Shown: one piece after another, positions 1-7,650 of the stretch
Numbering within the stretch: the first letter of the stretch is position 1
Layout of the letters: each line of letters begins with the position of its first letter
Source: CAJWPI01 sp964635015
GTDB lineage: Bacteria; Pseudomonadota; Gammaproteobacteria; Magnimaribacterales; Magnimaribacteraceae
Length of the DNA: 16,534 nt
NCBI GenBank assembly: GCA_964635015.1
Contig: CAZWMS010000033.1
Coordinates: 1 to 16,534, forward strand
Direction of reading: 5' to 3'
Translations under genes and position numbers: made by a program
The notes under the pieces: generated by a model
Told to the model about the DNA's origin: nothing
What the model saw: only the letters and a program-made list of their open reading frames with translations
The model's database searches: none

Positions 1-1176
1 CATCCAAGAGAAATAGTTCTTTTCCCATCTCTTTGGAACAAATTTTATCTTGTCAGTTTTTACCATTCTTGTAGCTTCTTTAGCCATCTCTTTTACATCC
101 ACGAACCATTGATCAGTTATCAGTGGTTCTAATACAGCATTACTTCTATCGCCTCTAGGTATTAAAGTAATATGCGGTAACTCCTTCTCTAATAAACCCA
201 AAGAGGACATATTGTTAATTATTTTTTTTCTTGCTTCTTTTATTTGAAGGCCTTGAAACTCTTTAGGTACCTGATTGTTCAAGGTTCCATCTAAGTTAAG
301 AATATTAATTACAGGGAGTTTATGCCTTTCTCCAATTTCAAAATCATTAAAATCATGTCCTGGAGTGATTTTTACACACCCTGAACCAAATTCTGAATCA
401 ACGTGATCATCAGAGATTATAGGTATTTCTCTGTTAGAGATTGGTAAAAGAATTTTTTTCCCTATAAATTTTTTATATCTTTTATCTTTTGGGTTAACTG
501 CAACTGCAGTGTCTCCAAGCATAGTCTCAGGTCTTGTAGTAGCTATAACCAATTTATCTCCATTCAAGACAGGATATTGAAAAAACCACAAGAAACCTGA
601 TTCTTCCGTATGAGTAACCTCGAGATCTGATAAAGCTGTTTGAAGATCTATATCCCAGTTAACTAGCCTCTTTCCTCTGTAAATTAAACCTTCTTCGTAT
701 AACTTTATAAACACTTCCTGTACAGCTTCACTCATTCTTGGGTCCATGGTGAAAGTTTCTCTTGACCAATCTACAGAAGCTCCTAGACGCCTTAATTGTC
801 TAGTTATTTTATTGCCCGATTTATCTTTCCATTCCCACACCTTTTTTTCAAATTTTTCCCTCCCTATATCTTCTTTACTTTTTCCTTTTTCTTCTAGTTG
901 CCTTTCCACAACCATTTGTGTTGCTATTCCTGCGTGATCAGTTCCCACCTGCCATAACGCATCATATCCAGACATTCTTTTATATCTTATTAAAACGTCA
1001 ATTAGAGTGCTTTGAAAACCATGACCCATATGTAGAGTGCCTGTTACATTAGGGGGAGGGATCATTATGGTGTATGGCTTTAAGTTACTATTAGGCTTTG
1101 CATTGAAGTAACCTTTTTCCTCCCATTGATTGTACCAATAACTTTCTATTAATTTAGGTTCAAAAGACTTCTTCAT
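1..1176 (-). CDS. valS: Valine--tRNA ligase, N-terminal 392 residues (cut by window edge)
   Basis: Class I aminoacyl-tRNA synthetase that charges tRNA-Val in the cytoplasm. The frame is open from ATG at 1176 to base 1 without a stop, so only the first 392 of roughly 900-950 residues are present. The start of the product reads MKKSFEPKLIESYWYNQWEE. The HIGH-class signature lies at residues 41-52 (PPNVTGTLHMGH, with HMGH as the ATP-binding motif), followed by GTDHAGIATQ near 78-87. The editing (CP1) domain begins after about residue 190 and contains TTRPETMLGD. The last residues, RWEKNYFSWM, match the return into the catalytic core; the KMSKS loop lies outside. The gene is third in pepA-holC-valS, an order known from many Gammaproteobacteria. 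Its ATG overlaps the holC stop as ATGA (1173-1176), which suggests translational coupling. Confidence 0.97.
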   Translation of the reverse strand, partial: MKKSFEPKLIESYWYNQWEEKGYFNAKPNSNLKPYTIMIPPPNVTGTLHMGHGFQSTLIDVLIRYKRMSGYDALWQVGTDHAGIATQMVVERQLEEKGKSKEDIGREKFEKKVWEWKDKSGNKITRQLRRLGASVDWSRETFTMDPRMSEAVQEVFIKLYEEGLIYRGKRLVNWDIDLQTALSDLEVTHTEESGFLWFFQYPVLNGDKLVIATTRPETMLGDTAVAVNPKDKRYKKFIGKKILLPISNREIPIISDDHVDSEFGSGCVKITPGHDFNDFEIGERHKLPVINILNLDGTLNNQVPKEFQGLQIKEARKKIINNMSSLGLLEKELPHITLIPRGDRSNAVLEPLITDQWFVDVKEMAKEATRMVKTDKIKFVPKRWEKNYFSWM

Positions 1177-1622
1177 TTGTTCTTTTCAAAAATAGGAATT
1201 AGACCAATCTCTTTGCACTTTTTCCATGTTTTTGCAGCGCCATCTCTTAAATATCCTGAGTCTTCAATTATAAATTGATATATATAGGTGTAATTAGAAA
1301 AATCTTTAGGTAGATCTGGATTTAGATTAACTAATAACTTTTCTTTTTGGGAATTAAATTTAACTCCAGGATAGCCAATATTAATAAAATTATTCCCACA
1401 AGAAGTGTTAATTAATTCATGCGGCAAAAAAATATTTTTTGGATATGACCACATTAAGTTATCAAGATCAATTGCATCTTCAGCTGATAAACACCTCACG
1501 TCTATATTTTTAAACTTCACATATTCTTTTTCATTCAAATATATTTCTGATATAAATTCACAAGTAAACTCATTTGCTTGGTTCATATCTGAACCTACAG
1601 CTAGAAATCTAACTTCTTTCAT
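1173..1622 (-). CDS. holC: DNA polymerase III chi subunit
   Basis: Chi subunit of the replicative clamp loader; in the family it pairs with psi and contacts single-strand DNA-binding protein at the fork. The product has 149 residues, close to the 147 of E. coli. The recognisable core is LDNLMWSYPKNIFLPHEL at residues 53-70 (family pattern: acidic LDxLLWT followed by FLPHG/E), with a C-terminal YLRDGAAKTWKKCKE segment at 124-138 typical of the chi end. Sequence conservation in chi is generally low, so the assignment also rests on position: it sits between pepA and valS exactly as in E. coli and Pseudomonas. It follows pepA with only 10 bases between, and its TGA overlaps the valS ATG by four bases. 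No own promoter is visible. Confidence 0.93.
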   Translation of the reverse strand: MKEVRFLAVGSDMNQANEFTCEFISEIYLNEKEYVKFKNIDVRCLSAEDAIDLDNLMWSYPKNIFLPHELINTSCGNNFINIGYPGVKFNSQKEKLLVNLNPDLPKDFSNYTYIYQFIIEDSGYLRDGAAKTWKKCKEIGLIPIFEKNK

Positions 1623-1632
1623 AAGAAATTTA

Positions 1633-3141
1633 TTATGCTTTATCTAAAAGATATTGGCTTAATAATGGAATTGGACGTCCCGAAGCTCCCTTTGCCTTTC
1701 CTTGATACCAGGCCGTACCTGCTATATCTAAATGAGCCCAAGAATAGTTTTCTGTAAATTTTGAAAGGAAGCATGCTGCAGTTATTGTCCCAGCTCTACC
1801 ACCAATATTAGCCAAGTCTGCGAAGTTGCTTTCTAGATCTTTTTTATATATATCCCAGATAGGTAATTGCCAAGCTCTATCATTTGCGGTTTGACCAGCT
1901 TTTAATAAGTCTTTTGCTAAATTATCATCATTACTCATTAATCCTGTAGTAGATTTACCTAAAGCCACAATACAAGCACCTGTTAATGTAGCTATATCTA
2001 TAACAGTTTTGGGTTTGAATCTTTCAGCATATGTAAGAGCATCCGCTAGAACAAGCCTACCCTCAGCATCAGTGTTAAGTACCTCTACTGTTAGACCTGC
2101 CATAGTTCTTACAACATCTCCAGGCTTTGTTGCCTTACTTCCTGGCATGTTTTCAGCACTTGCTATTAAACCCACCACATTAATAGGAAGTTTTAGTTCT
2201 GCTACTACTTGCAAAGCTCCATAAACACTAGCAGCTCCACACATATCAAACTTCATTTCATCCATAGCGCCACCTGGCTTAAGACTTATTCCACCTGTAT
2301 CAAAAGTAATACCTTTCCCAACAAGAACATAAGGTTTTTTATTAGCTTTTGTACCTTTGTAATTTATAGAAATAAGTTTGGACTCTTGAACACTTCCTGC
2401 TCCTACTGATAGAAGACAATCCATTCCTAATTTCTTCATTTCCTTTTCCCCTAAAACCTTACAACTTAAAGAGGAATATTTTCTACAAGCTAACCTAGCA
2501 GCCTTGGCAATATAAGATGGGGTGCAAACATTACCTGGCAAGTTGGCCAATTCTTTAGTTGCATTTGATCCTTGGCCAATAACTTGACCAATTTTTAGAC
2601 TATTATTTAAAGTTTTTTTGTTTTCCTTACTTACAGTAGAAACAGAAACTCTTTTTAGGTTATATTTAGTTTTATTCTTTTTTCCTAGTTTTGTATTATA
2701 AAAATACATAGAACTCTCCAAAAGCATACCTAAGAGCTGCATAGTTGAATTTGAGTTTGAGTCTTCAGCTTTTAACTCAGGTATATAAAAGAATGCAGAA
2801 TTTGATTTACTTGCTTTAGCAGATCTTATGAAAGAACCTAAAATTTTAGAGACGATGTCTTGTGGTAATTTTTTTCCCTTTCTTCCACAACCTACGATGT
2901 AGATCCTTTCTGCTTTTACTCCTTCTATTGAAGGTATATAAAGCATTTCTCCTGGTTTTCCTGATATCTCTCCTCTTTTATAAAGTTTTTTTATTAAATT
3001 ATTGCTTACTAGATTAATTGCATTTAGTGAATCGTTTAGCTTTTTTCCTTCATGTACACCTATTACTAGAGCTCCTGTTTTTATCAGTTTTAAATCTTTA
3101 GAATGGATGTGTTGGATATTTAATGTTAAGTTTTTTTTCAT
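1633..3141 (-). CDS. pepA: Leucyl aminopeptidase (M17 family, cytosol aminopeptidase)
   Basis: Two-metal M17 aminopeptidase that trims N-terminal residues from peptides in the cytoplasm, usually as a hexamer. The product has 502 residues, full length for the family (E. coli PepA is 503). The catalytic C-terminal domain shows VGKGITFDTGG (residues 274-284, metal ligands K276 and D281), K288, KFDMCG (D299) and the family signature NTDAEGRLV (356-364, with D358, E360 and R362). All expected metal and catalytic residues are present. An N-terminal domain of about 170 residues is retained. The start at 3141 is supported by a strong Shine-Dalgarno, AAGGAAGAG, two bases upstream of the ATG (3144-3152 on the plus strand). 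The gene is first in the pepA-holC-valS operon and divergent from lptF. In E. coli, PepA also binds DNA to repress carAB and to assist Xer recombination; whether this protein does so cannot be told here. Confidence 0.97.
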   Translation of the reverse strand: MKKNLTLNIQHIHSKDLKLIKTGALVIGVHEGKKLNDSLNAINLVSNNLIKKLYKRGEISGKPGEMLYIPSIEGVKAERIYIVGCGRKGKKLPQDIVSKILGSFIRSAKASKSNSAFFYIPELKAEDSNSNSTMQLLGMLLESSMYFYNTKLGKKNKTKYNLKRVSVSTVSKENKKTLNNSLKIGQVIGQGSNATKELANLPGNVCTPSYIAKAARLACRKYSSLSCKVLGEKEMKKLGMDCLLSVGAGSVQESKLISINYKGTKANKKPYVLVGKGITFDTGGISLKPGGAMDEMKFDMCGAASVYGALQVVAELKLPINVVGLIASAENMPGSKATKPGDVVRTMAGLTVEVLNTDAEGRLVLADALTYAERFKPKTVIDIATLTGACIVALGKSTTGLMSNDDNLAKDLLKAGQTANDRAWQLPIWDIYKKDLESNFADLANIGGRAGTITAACFLSKFTENYSWAHLDIAGTAWYQGKAKGASGRPIPLLSQYLLDKA

Positions 3142-3243
3142 TGCTCTTCCTTATTAATATTAATTCTAATTGAAACTCTTATAGGCCTTTCTTGTCGAAA
3201 TGATCTTACAATAGCAAAATGTTCTTTGGTAGTAGTATTAATT
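3142..3243. promoter_or_regulatory. Divergent pepA / lptF control region
   Basis: This 102-base AT-rich gap separates the divergent pepA and lptF starts, so promoters for both operons should lie here or slightly inside the genes. I could not assign a convincing -35/-10 pair on either strand. The only firm element is the pepA Shine-Dalgarno at 3144-3152 (minus strand AAGGAAGAG). A TTG at 3226 in the lptF frame offers an alternative upstream start. Confidence 0.5.
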
Positions 3244-4263
3244 ATGATTCTTAGCCGTTACATATTAAAAGATATTTTCGCACATACAATTTCTATAAGC
3301 GTAATTTTTCTGACTATTATTCTTTCTTCTAGATCCATTCAATATCTAGAACAAGCATCAAGAGGAGAACTAAATCCCGAATTAGTTTTTTGGATAATTC
3401 TTTACAGATTGCCTGAATTTGTAGAATTAATACTCCCTTTCGGTTTTTTTCTTGGAATCATCTTAGTTTTAGGAAGGTTGTATTCAAGCAGCGAGATGAT
3501 AATCATGCAACAGAGCGGCATATCTAATTTTAGACTTACTTCTCTAATATTTGGATTAGGAATTATATTAGCAACTTTTATAAGCTTTCTATCTCTATGG
3601 GTTTCTCCTTTATCAGATAAAAATGTACAAGAACTTTTATCTAAAAAAACTTTTATTGATGACTTTAAATCCATAAAACCAGGTATTTTTCACAGACTTA
3701 ATGACAATTTAATAATTTTTGCAAAAGAGAAGGAATCGGAAGAGTTAGAGAATGTGTTTATTAAATTTTCAGACAATTTTGTGTTTAATTCATATTCTTT
3801 CTTATCTGCAAAAAAAGCAAGATTAAATCAGGAATCTAGAGATACATTCACTTTAGTTGATGGGTTCATTTTTTCTGATGATAAAAAAGGATTTTCCAAA
3901 ATCTCTTTCGATGAACTTATTATAGATATGGAGTATGGCTTAAATGGTATAGATGTAAATAAGAGTGACTTTAAAGTTGCTTCAGAAAGTTATCTGGGTT
4001 GGGGCCTATCCATCCCCTTACTTTGTCTTATATCGGCTTTGATAGCTATTCCACTCAGCAAATCAGGACCTAGGAAGGGTAGGTATATTAAAATATTACC
4101 TGGAATATTTATTTTCATTTCTTATTTAGCTCTTTTATTAGTTGTAAAAGGCTGGGTTGAATCGAATCAGATTTCAAATATTCTAGGATTCCTGCCTATT
4201 CATATACTTTTTTTATTAGTAGCAATTTTTTTATTTTTTAGAAGCTCTAAGGTAGAAGAATAG
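3244..4263 (+). CDS. lptF: LPS export ABC transporter permease LptF
   Basis: Inner-membrane permease of the LptB2FG complex, which extracts lipopolysaccharide from the inner membrane and passes it to LptC/LptA. With the ATG at 3244 the product has 339 residues. This start gives MILSRYILKDIF, which lines up with the usual LptF beginning (a short MIxxRYL segment before the first helix). A TTG at 3226 would add six hydrophobic residues. Architecture is typical: three N-terminal membrane helices, including ELILPFGFFLGIILVLGRLY and the cytoplasmic coupling region SSSEMIIMQQSGIS, then a periplasmic jellyroll from about 120 to 245, then three C-terminal helices. The PLSKSGPRKGRYIKILPG stretch near residue 270 is characteristic. 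lptG follows after two bases, so the two subunits are made from one operon. The start codon is the main uncertainty. Confidence 0.95.
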   Translation: MILSRYILKDIFAHTISISVIFLTIILSSRSIQYLEQASRGELNPELVFWIILYRLPEFVELILPFGFFLGIILVLGRLYSSSEMIIMQQSGISNFRLTSLIFGLGIILATFISFLSLWVSPLSDKNVQELLSKKTFIDDFKSIKPGIFHRLNDNLIIFAKEKESEELENVFIKFSDNFVFNSYSFLSAKKARLNQESRDTFTLVDGFIFSDDKKGFSKISFDELIIDMEYGLNGIDVNKSDFKVASESYLGWGLSIPLLCLISALIAIPLSKSGPRKGRYIKILPGIFIFISYLALLLVVKGWVESNQISNILGFLPIHILFLLVAIFLFFRSSKVEE

Positions 4264-4265
4264 AA

Positions 4266-5324
4266 ATGAAGTTACTACTAGGGGACATAGTTGAAAGAAA
4301 TATAAGTTATAGGATAGTAAAAAGTCTTATATTAGTTACTTTAGTAATTGCAGGTATAGATTTTATTTTTCTAGTTCTCAACGAATTATCTGGTTTGCAA
4401 AAAGATTATAAGCTTGTAGACATTGTTTATTACTCTTTTTTTTCAATGCCTTACAGGCTGTATGATTTATCTTCTTACATTTGCTTAGTAGGGATAATAT
4501 TTGGCCTAGGATCACTTATAGACCAAGGCGAGATTATAGGCACTAAGATTTTAGGAAAATCCAATAGAGATATAACTATTGCTGCCTTTAGACCAATGAT
4601 AATTTTAATGTTGATAGGGTTATGTGCTTCAGAATTCTATATACCAGAATTATCAAGATATGCTGAAGAAAATAAAATACTCAAGAAACAAGATTTTTCT
4701 ACGACAAAAGGGTATTGGTTGGCAACAGAAGGTAGGATAAGCCATATTTCTTCTGCTCCTGATGATAGAACTGTAAATGGTATTACAATTTATGAATTTG
4801 AATCAGATTATTTACCTTCAATTATTGTAAGAGCAGACAACGCCTCTTTAGTTGCTAAAGAATGGTTGCTTAATGATCCAGAAATTAACTTTTTGAATGG
4901 AACTGGTAGTTTTCAAAAAGAAGAAAAAAGTTTTACTTTAGATTTCTCTGATAAAGGACTGCCTTTACTTATGTCTCCAAAATACTTGTCTTTATCTGAT
5001 TTATATTTGCAAATGAATTCCACTATCTCTAATTATAGGGAAAAAACTTTATCTCTTGAATTTTGGAGGAAAATTCTTCAACCTTTAATTACTCTTTCTC
5101 TAGCTTTGTTGGCAGTAGCTTTTTTGTTTGGACCAATGAAAGACCAAAAATCAGGTCAAAGACTACTTATAGGAATTGGTGTTTCTTTTGGTGTAGATCT
5201 TTGTCAAAAACTTTTTGGGAGCATCTCAGTTGTTAGCGATATTCCCACACTTTTGGCTGTAATTTCACCTGTCTTATTAGTTTTATTTATAGCCTACTTA
5301 CTATTTCAAAAAACAAGTTATTGA
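4266..5324 (+). CDS. lptG: LPS export ABC transporter permease LptG
   Basis: Partner permease of LptF in the LptB2FG lipopolysaccharide exporter of the inner membrane. The product has 352 residues, near the 360 of E. coli LptG. The N-terminal helix region (about 15-38) is followed by VYYSFFSMPYRLYDLSSY, equivalent to the family's conserved LPxxxYxxxP-type segment, and by a coupling helix near SLIDQGEIIGTKILGKS (83-99). A periplasmic beta-rich domain spans about 130-260. The C-terminal membrane part carries SGQRLLIGIGVSFG from residue 296, a clear LptG hallmark. The gene lies two bases after lptF. Its last seven bases overlap the convergent RDD-family gene, leaving no room for a dedicated terminator. 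The ATPase gene lptB is not in the window. Confidence 0.96.
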   Translation: MKLLLGDIVERNISYRIVKSLILVTLVIAGIDFIFLVLNELSGLQKDYKLVDIVYYSFFSMPYRLYDLSSYICLVGIIFGLGSLIDQGEIIGTKILGKSNRDITIAAFRPMIILMLIGLCASEFYIPELSRYAEENKILKKQDFSTTKGYWLATEGRISHISSAPDDRTVNGITIYEFESDYLPSIIVRADNASLVAKEWLLNDPEINFLNGTGSFQKEEKSFTLDFSDKGLPLLMSPKYLSLSDLYLQMNSTISNYREKTLSLEFWRKILQPLITLSLALLAVAFLFGPMKDQKSGQRLLIGIGVSFGVDLCQKLFGSISVVSDIPTLLAVISPVLLVLFIAYLLFQKTSY

Positions 5325-5722
5325 ATTTTGATTATTTTTGTTTCAGACACAATATCGGCCCAAGACTTTTTTTCTTTATTTATGAAAATCCAGAAATAAC
5401 CCGGAAAAAGGATAATTGAAAATAGACATCTTTTGAAAGCTTCTTTAAGGTTTATATCTGAACCAGATTTGGATACAACTTTAATTTTCCATGTTTGCAT
5501 ACCAAGAGTTTGTCCATTATTTTTAAGCCAAAAATAAATGTAAAAAGAAGGCCCGGTACAAATAATAATTAACCGCTGTAAAAGTAAAATAAATGGATTT
5601 ATAGAAGCATTTTCACCGCTAACCACAATCAATATTAAAGACAATAAGATAATTAAACCTAGTACTAGCAATGAATCATATATTAAAGCCAGTAATCTTC
5701 TGAGAAATCCAGAGGGTTCCAT
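5318..5722 (-). CDS. RDD-family integral membrane protein
   Basis: A 134-residue membrane protein of the RDD family, named for a conserved arginine and two aspartates. Here these are probably R9 (GFLRRLLALIYD), D16 in the first helix, and D123 in SWADIVSETKII near the C-terminus. Two strongly hydrophobic segments (about 11-34 and 43-66) are followed by the family's conserved NGQTLGMQTWKIKVV (69-83) and a further hydrophobic stretch at about 99-114. The biochemical role of most RDD proteins is unknown; some have been linked to ion transport, which should not be transferred to this one. The 3' end overlaps the convergent lptG by seven bases, and the gene diverges from the peptide-transporter gene with only 52 bases between. 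Confidence 0.88.
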   Translation of the reverse strand: MEPSGFLRRLLALIYDSLLVLGLIILLSLILIVVSGENASINPFILLLQRLIIICTGPSFYIYFWLKNNGQTLGMQTWKIKVVSKSGSDINLKEAFKRCLFSIILFPGYFWIFINKEKKSWADIVSETKIIKIQ

Positions 5723-5774
5723 ATTTTATTAATAATATATAATTACAATTTTAGTTAATGATTAAACTTTCCTT

Positions 5775-7274
5775 ATGAATGAATCAGTCCAACAAAAGGA
5801 TGATACCTATTTTTTTGGTCATCCAATAGGGCTTCGTACTCTCTTTTTCACAGAGATGTGGGAAAGGATGTCTTATTACGGCATGAGAGGTTTATTGGTC
5901 CTCTATATGACTATAGGGGTTACTGGAAATCCTGGAATGGATTGGTCAAATGTTCAAGCAAATGCAATTTATGGGATTTATGCAGGAATGGTTTATTTCC
6001 TAGCTGTACCTGGAGGCTGGATAGCTGATAATATTTTAGGTTACCAAAGAGCTGTTTTAGTTGGGGCTTTGATAATAACTCTTGGGCACTTCACTTTAGC
6101 AATTCCCCTGGAACAGACATTTATTTTAGGTTTGGTCTTTGTCGCTCTAGGAACTGGGCTTTTAAAACCAAATATATCTTCAATAGTTGGTCAGCTTTAT
6201 AGTCAAAGTGATTCAAGAAGAGATTCAGGATTTACTATTTTTTATATGTCTATAAATATAGGCTCTATGTTAGGTTTTGCTGTATGCGGATGGTTAGGAG
6301 AGAAAGTGGGTTGGCACTTTGGATTTGGAGCAGCTGGAGTAGGGATGCTTTTTGGTGTCACTCAATTTATTCTTTTTAGACACCATCTAGGTGAAGCAGG
6401 AAAGTATCCAAATGAAATAAAAGAACAGGTTCGAAGAAACTACATAAGAGGGCTTTGTTTCGTTGTTTTTCTGATAACTTCAATTGTTATTACAGGAATA
6501 GCTGGTCTTTGGTCCATTGACCCAGTTTACTTTGCTCAAAGGTTTAGAGATTTTTTGGTTCTAATTTCGATAATTTATTTTATTTACCTCTTATTTTTTG
6601 CTGGTTTGACTAATAATGAAAAGAAAAACGTTTTGATGTTATTACTTCTTTTTATTGGAGCTGCTGCATTTTGGTCCGGATTCGATCAGTCAGCTGGTTC
6701 TTTGACTATTTTTACAAGAGATCATGTAAGTTTAAATTTTGGTACTTTTACAGCTCCAGTAAGTTGGACCCAGTTTTTAAATCCTCTATTTGTGGTTATG
6801 TTTGCTCCATTTTTTGCGTATCTCTGGATTTTTCTTGGTAAAAGGAATTTGGATCCCAATATGCCTGTCAAATTTGCCATAGGACTATTTCTTATGGCAT
6901 TAGGATTTATTGTGATGATTTTTGCTATTAAGTTTGCTCTAGTATCTTCTCCTGTCGGCATTCAATGGCTTTTAATAACTTATCTCCTTCATACATTTGG
7001 AGAATTAACACTCTCACCTGTCGGTTTGTCAGCTTTTTCTAAATATTCTCCTAAAAGATATCTTGGCCAGATGATGGGAATATGGTTTCTAGCATCTTCT
7101 CTTGGAGGTGTTTTAGCAGGATTGTTAGGTGGTGAAGCAACAGAGCTAGGTTTGGAGTCTATGTCCCCTGTATTCACGGAACTAGTTTATTACTGCTTCG
7201 CTATAGCAGCAGTACTTTTAGCCCTATCTTTTTTTATAAAGGGCGCTAAATCAGAGACAAATTCCATAAAATGA
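5775..7274 (+). CDS. Proton-dependent oligopeptide transporter (POT/PTR2 family)
   Basis: Inner-membrane proton symporter of the POT branch of the major facilitator superfamily, expected to import di- and tripeptides. The product has 499 residues, typical for bacterial members. The proton-coupling ExxER motif is intact: EMWER at residues 27-31, followed by MSYYGMRGLLVLY. A conserved lysine sits in GTGLLKPNISSIVGQ (K131), and the PTR2 signature FYMSINIGSMLG occupies 156-167. Helices in the second half include AAFWSGFDQSAGSLTIF and GEATELGLESMSP, as in other family members. About 12-14 membrane segments are visible. No clear Shine-Dalgarno precedes the ATG. The downstream flavin-barrel gene overlaps its stop as ATGA. 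Substrate range within peptides cannot be read from the sequence. Confidence 0.95.
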   Translation: MNESVQQKDDTYFFGHPIGLRTLFFTEMWERMSYYGMRGLLVLYMTIGVTGNPGMDWSNVQANAIYGIYAGMVYFLAVPGGWIADNILGYQRAVLVGALIITLGHFTLAIPLEQTFILGLVFVALGTGLLKPNISSIVGQLYSQSDSRRDSGFTIFYMSINIGSMLGFAVCGWLGEKVGWHFGFGAAGVGMLFGVTQFILFRHHLGEAGKYPNEIKEQVRRNYIRGLCFVVFLITSIVITGIAGLWSIDPVYFAQRFRDFLVLISIIYFIYLLFFAGLTNNEKKNVLMLLLLFIGAAAFWSGFDQSAGSLTIFTRDHVSLNFGTFTAPVSWTQFLNPLFVVMFAPFFAYLWIFLGKRNLDPNMPVKFAIGLFLMALGFIVMIFAIKFALVSSPVGIQWLLITYLLHTFGELTLSPVGLSAFSKYSPKRYLGQMMGIWFLASSLGGVLAGLLGGEATELGLESMSPVFTELVYYCFAIAAVLLALSFFIKGAKSETNSIK

Positions 7275-7642
7275 TTTCCAATAAAGAAAAGTACATAAAT
7301 CTATCAACCCAAAAAAAAGATGGTACTTTTGTAAACACACCAGTTTGGTTTGCTCAGGAAGATAATAAAAATGTTTTTTACGTTTTTTCAGCTGGAGAGG
7401 CTGGTAAGATAAAAAGAATAAAAAATATTTCCTCAGTTAAAGTAGCTATATGCAATGTAAGAGGTGATTTAATAGGAGATTGGCTAGAAGCTGAAGCAGA
7501 ATTAGTTGATAAAGAAGAATCTATTAGGTTGGCTTATAGCCACTTTCAGAGAAAGTATGGTTTGACAATTAAAGTCTTTGATTTTTTCTCTAAGTTATTT
7601 GGTAAATACAAGAAAAGACAAGTAATAAAATTTAAGTTATAA
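7271..7642 (+). CDS. PPOX-class flavin split-barrel protein (putative F420- or FMN-dependent)
   Basis: A 123-residue protein resembling the pyridoxamine-5'-phosphate-oxidase-like split beta-barrel, in particular the 'probable F420-dependent' (Rv2061-type) group. The supporting features are KKDGTFVNTPVWF at residues 15-27 (the family's TxxxDGxPVxTPVWF strand pair), GKIKRIKNISSVKVAI at 45-60 (phosphate-binding sKvKRlrrnP-like segment), and the strand RGDLIGDWLEAEAELV at 64-79. The family reduces small molecules or binds a flavin, but cofactor and substrate cannot be decided here, and I see no F420 biosynthesis gene in the window. Its ATG overlaps the transporter stop (ATGA, 7271-7274), so the two are almost certainly co-translated. 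It converges on dapE with eight bases between. Confidence is high for the fold and low for the reaction. Confidence 0.82.
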   Translation: MISNKEKYINLSTQKKDGTFVNTPVWFAQEDNKNVFYVFSAGEAGKIKRIKNISSVKVAICNVRGDLIGDWLEAEAELVDKEESIRLAYSHFQRKYGLTIKVFDFFSKLFGKYKKRQVIKFKL

Positions 7643-7650
7643 GATACAGA

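Noticed and set aside
746..937. Plus-strand open frame of 63 codons inside valS
   Set aside because: Antisense to a strongly conserved valS region whose minus-strand frame is intact; no family resemblance.
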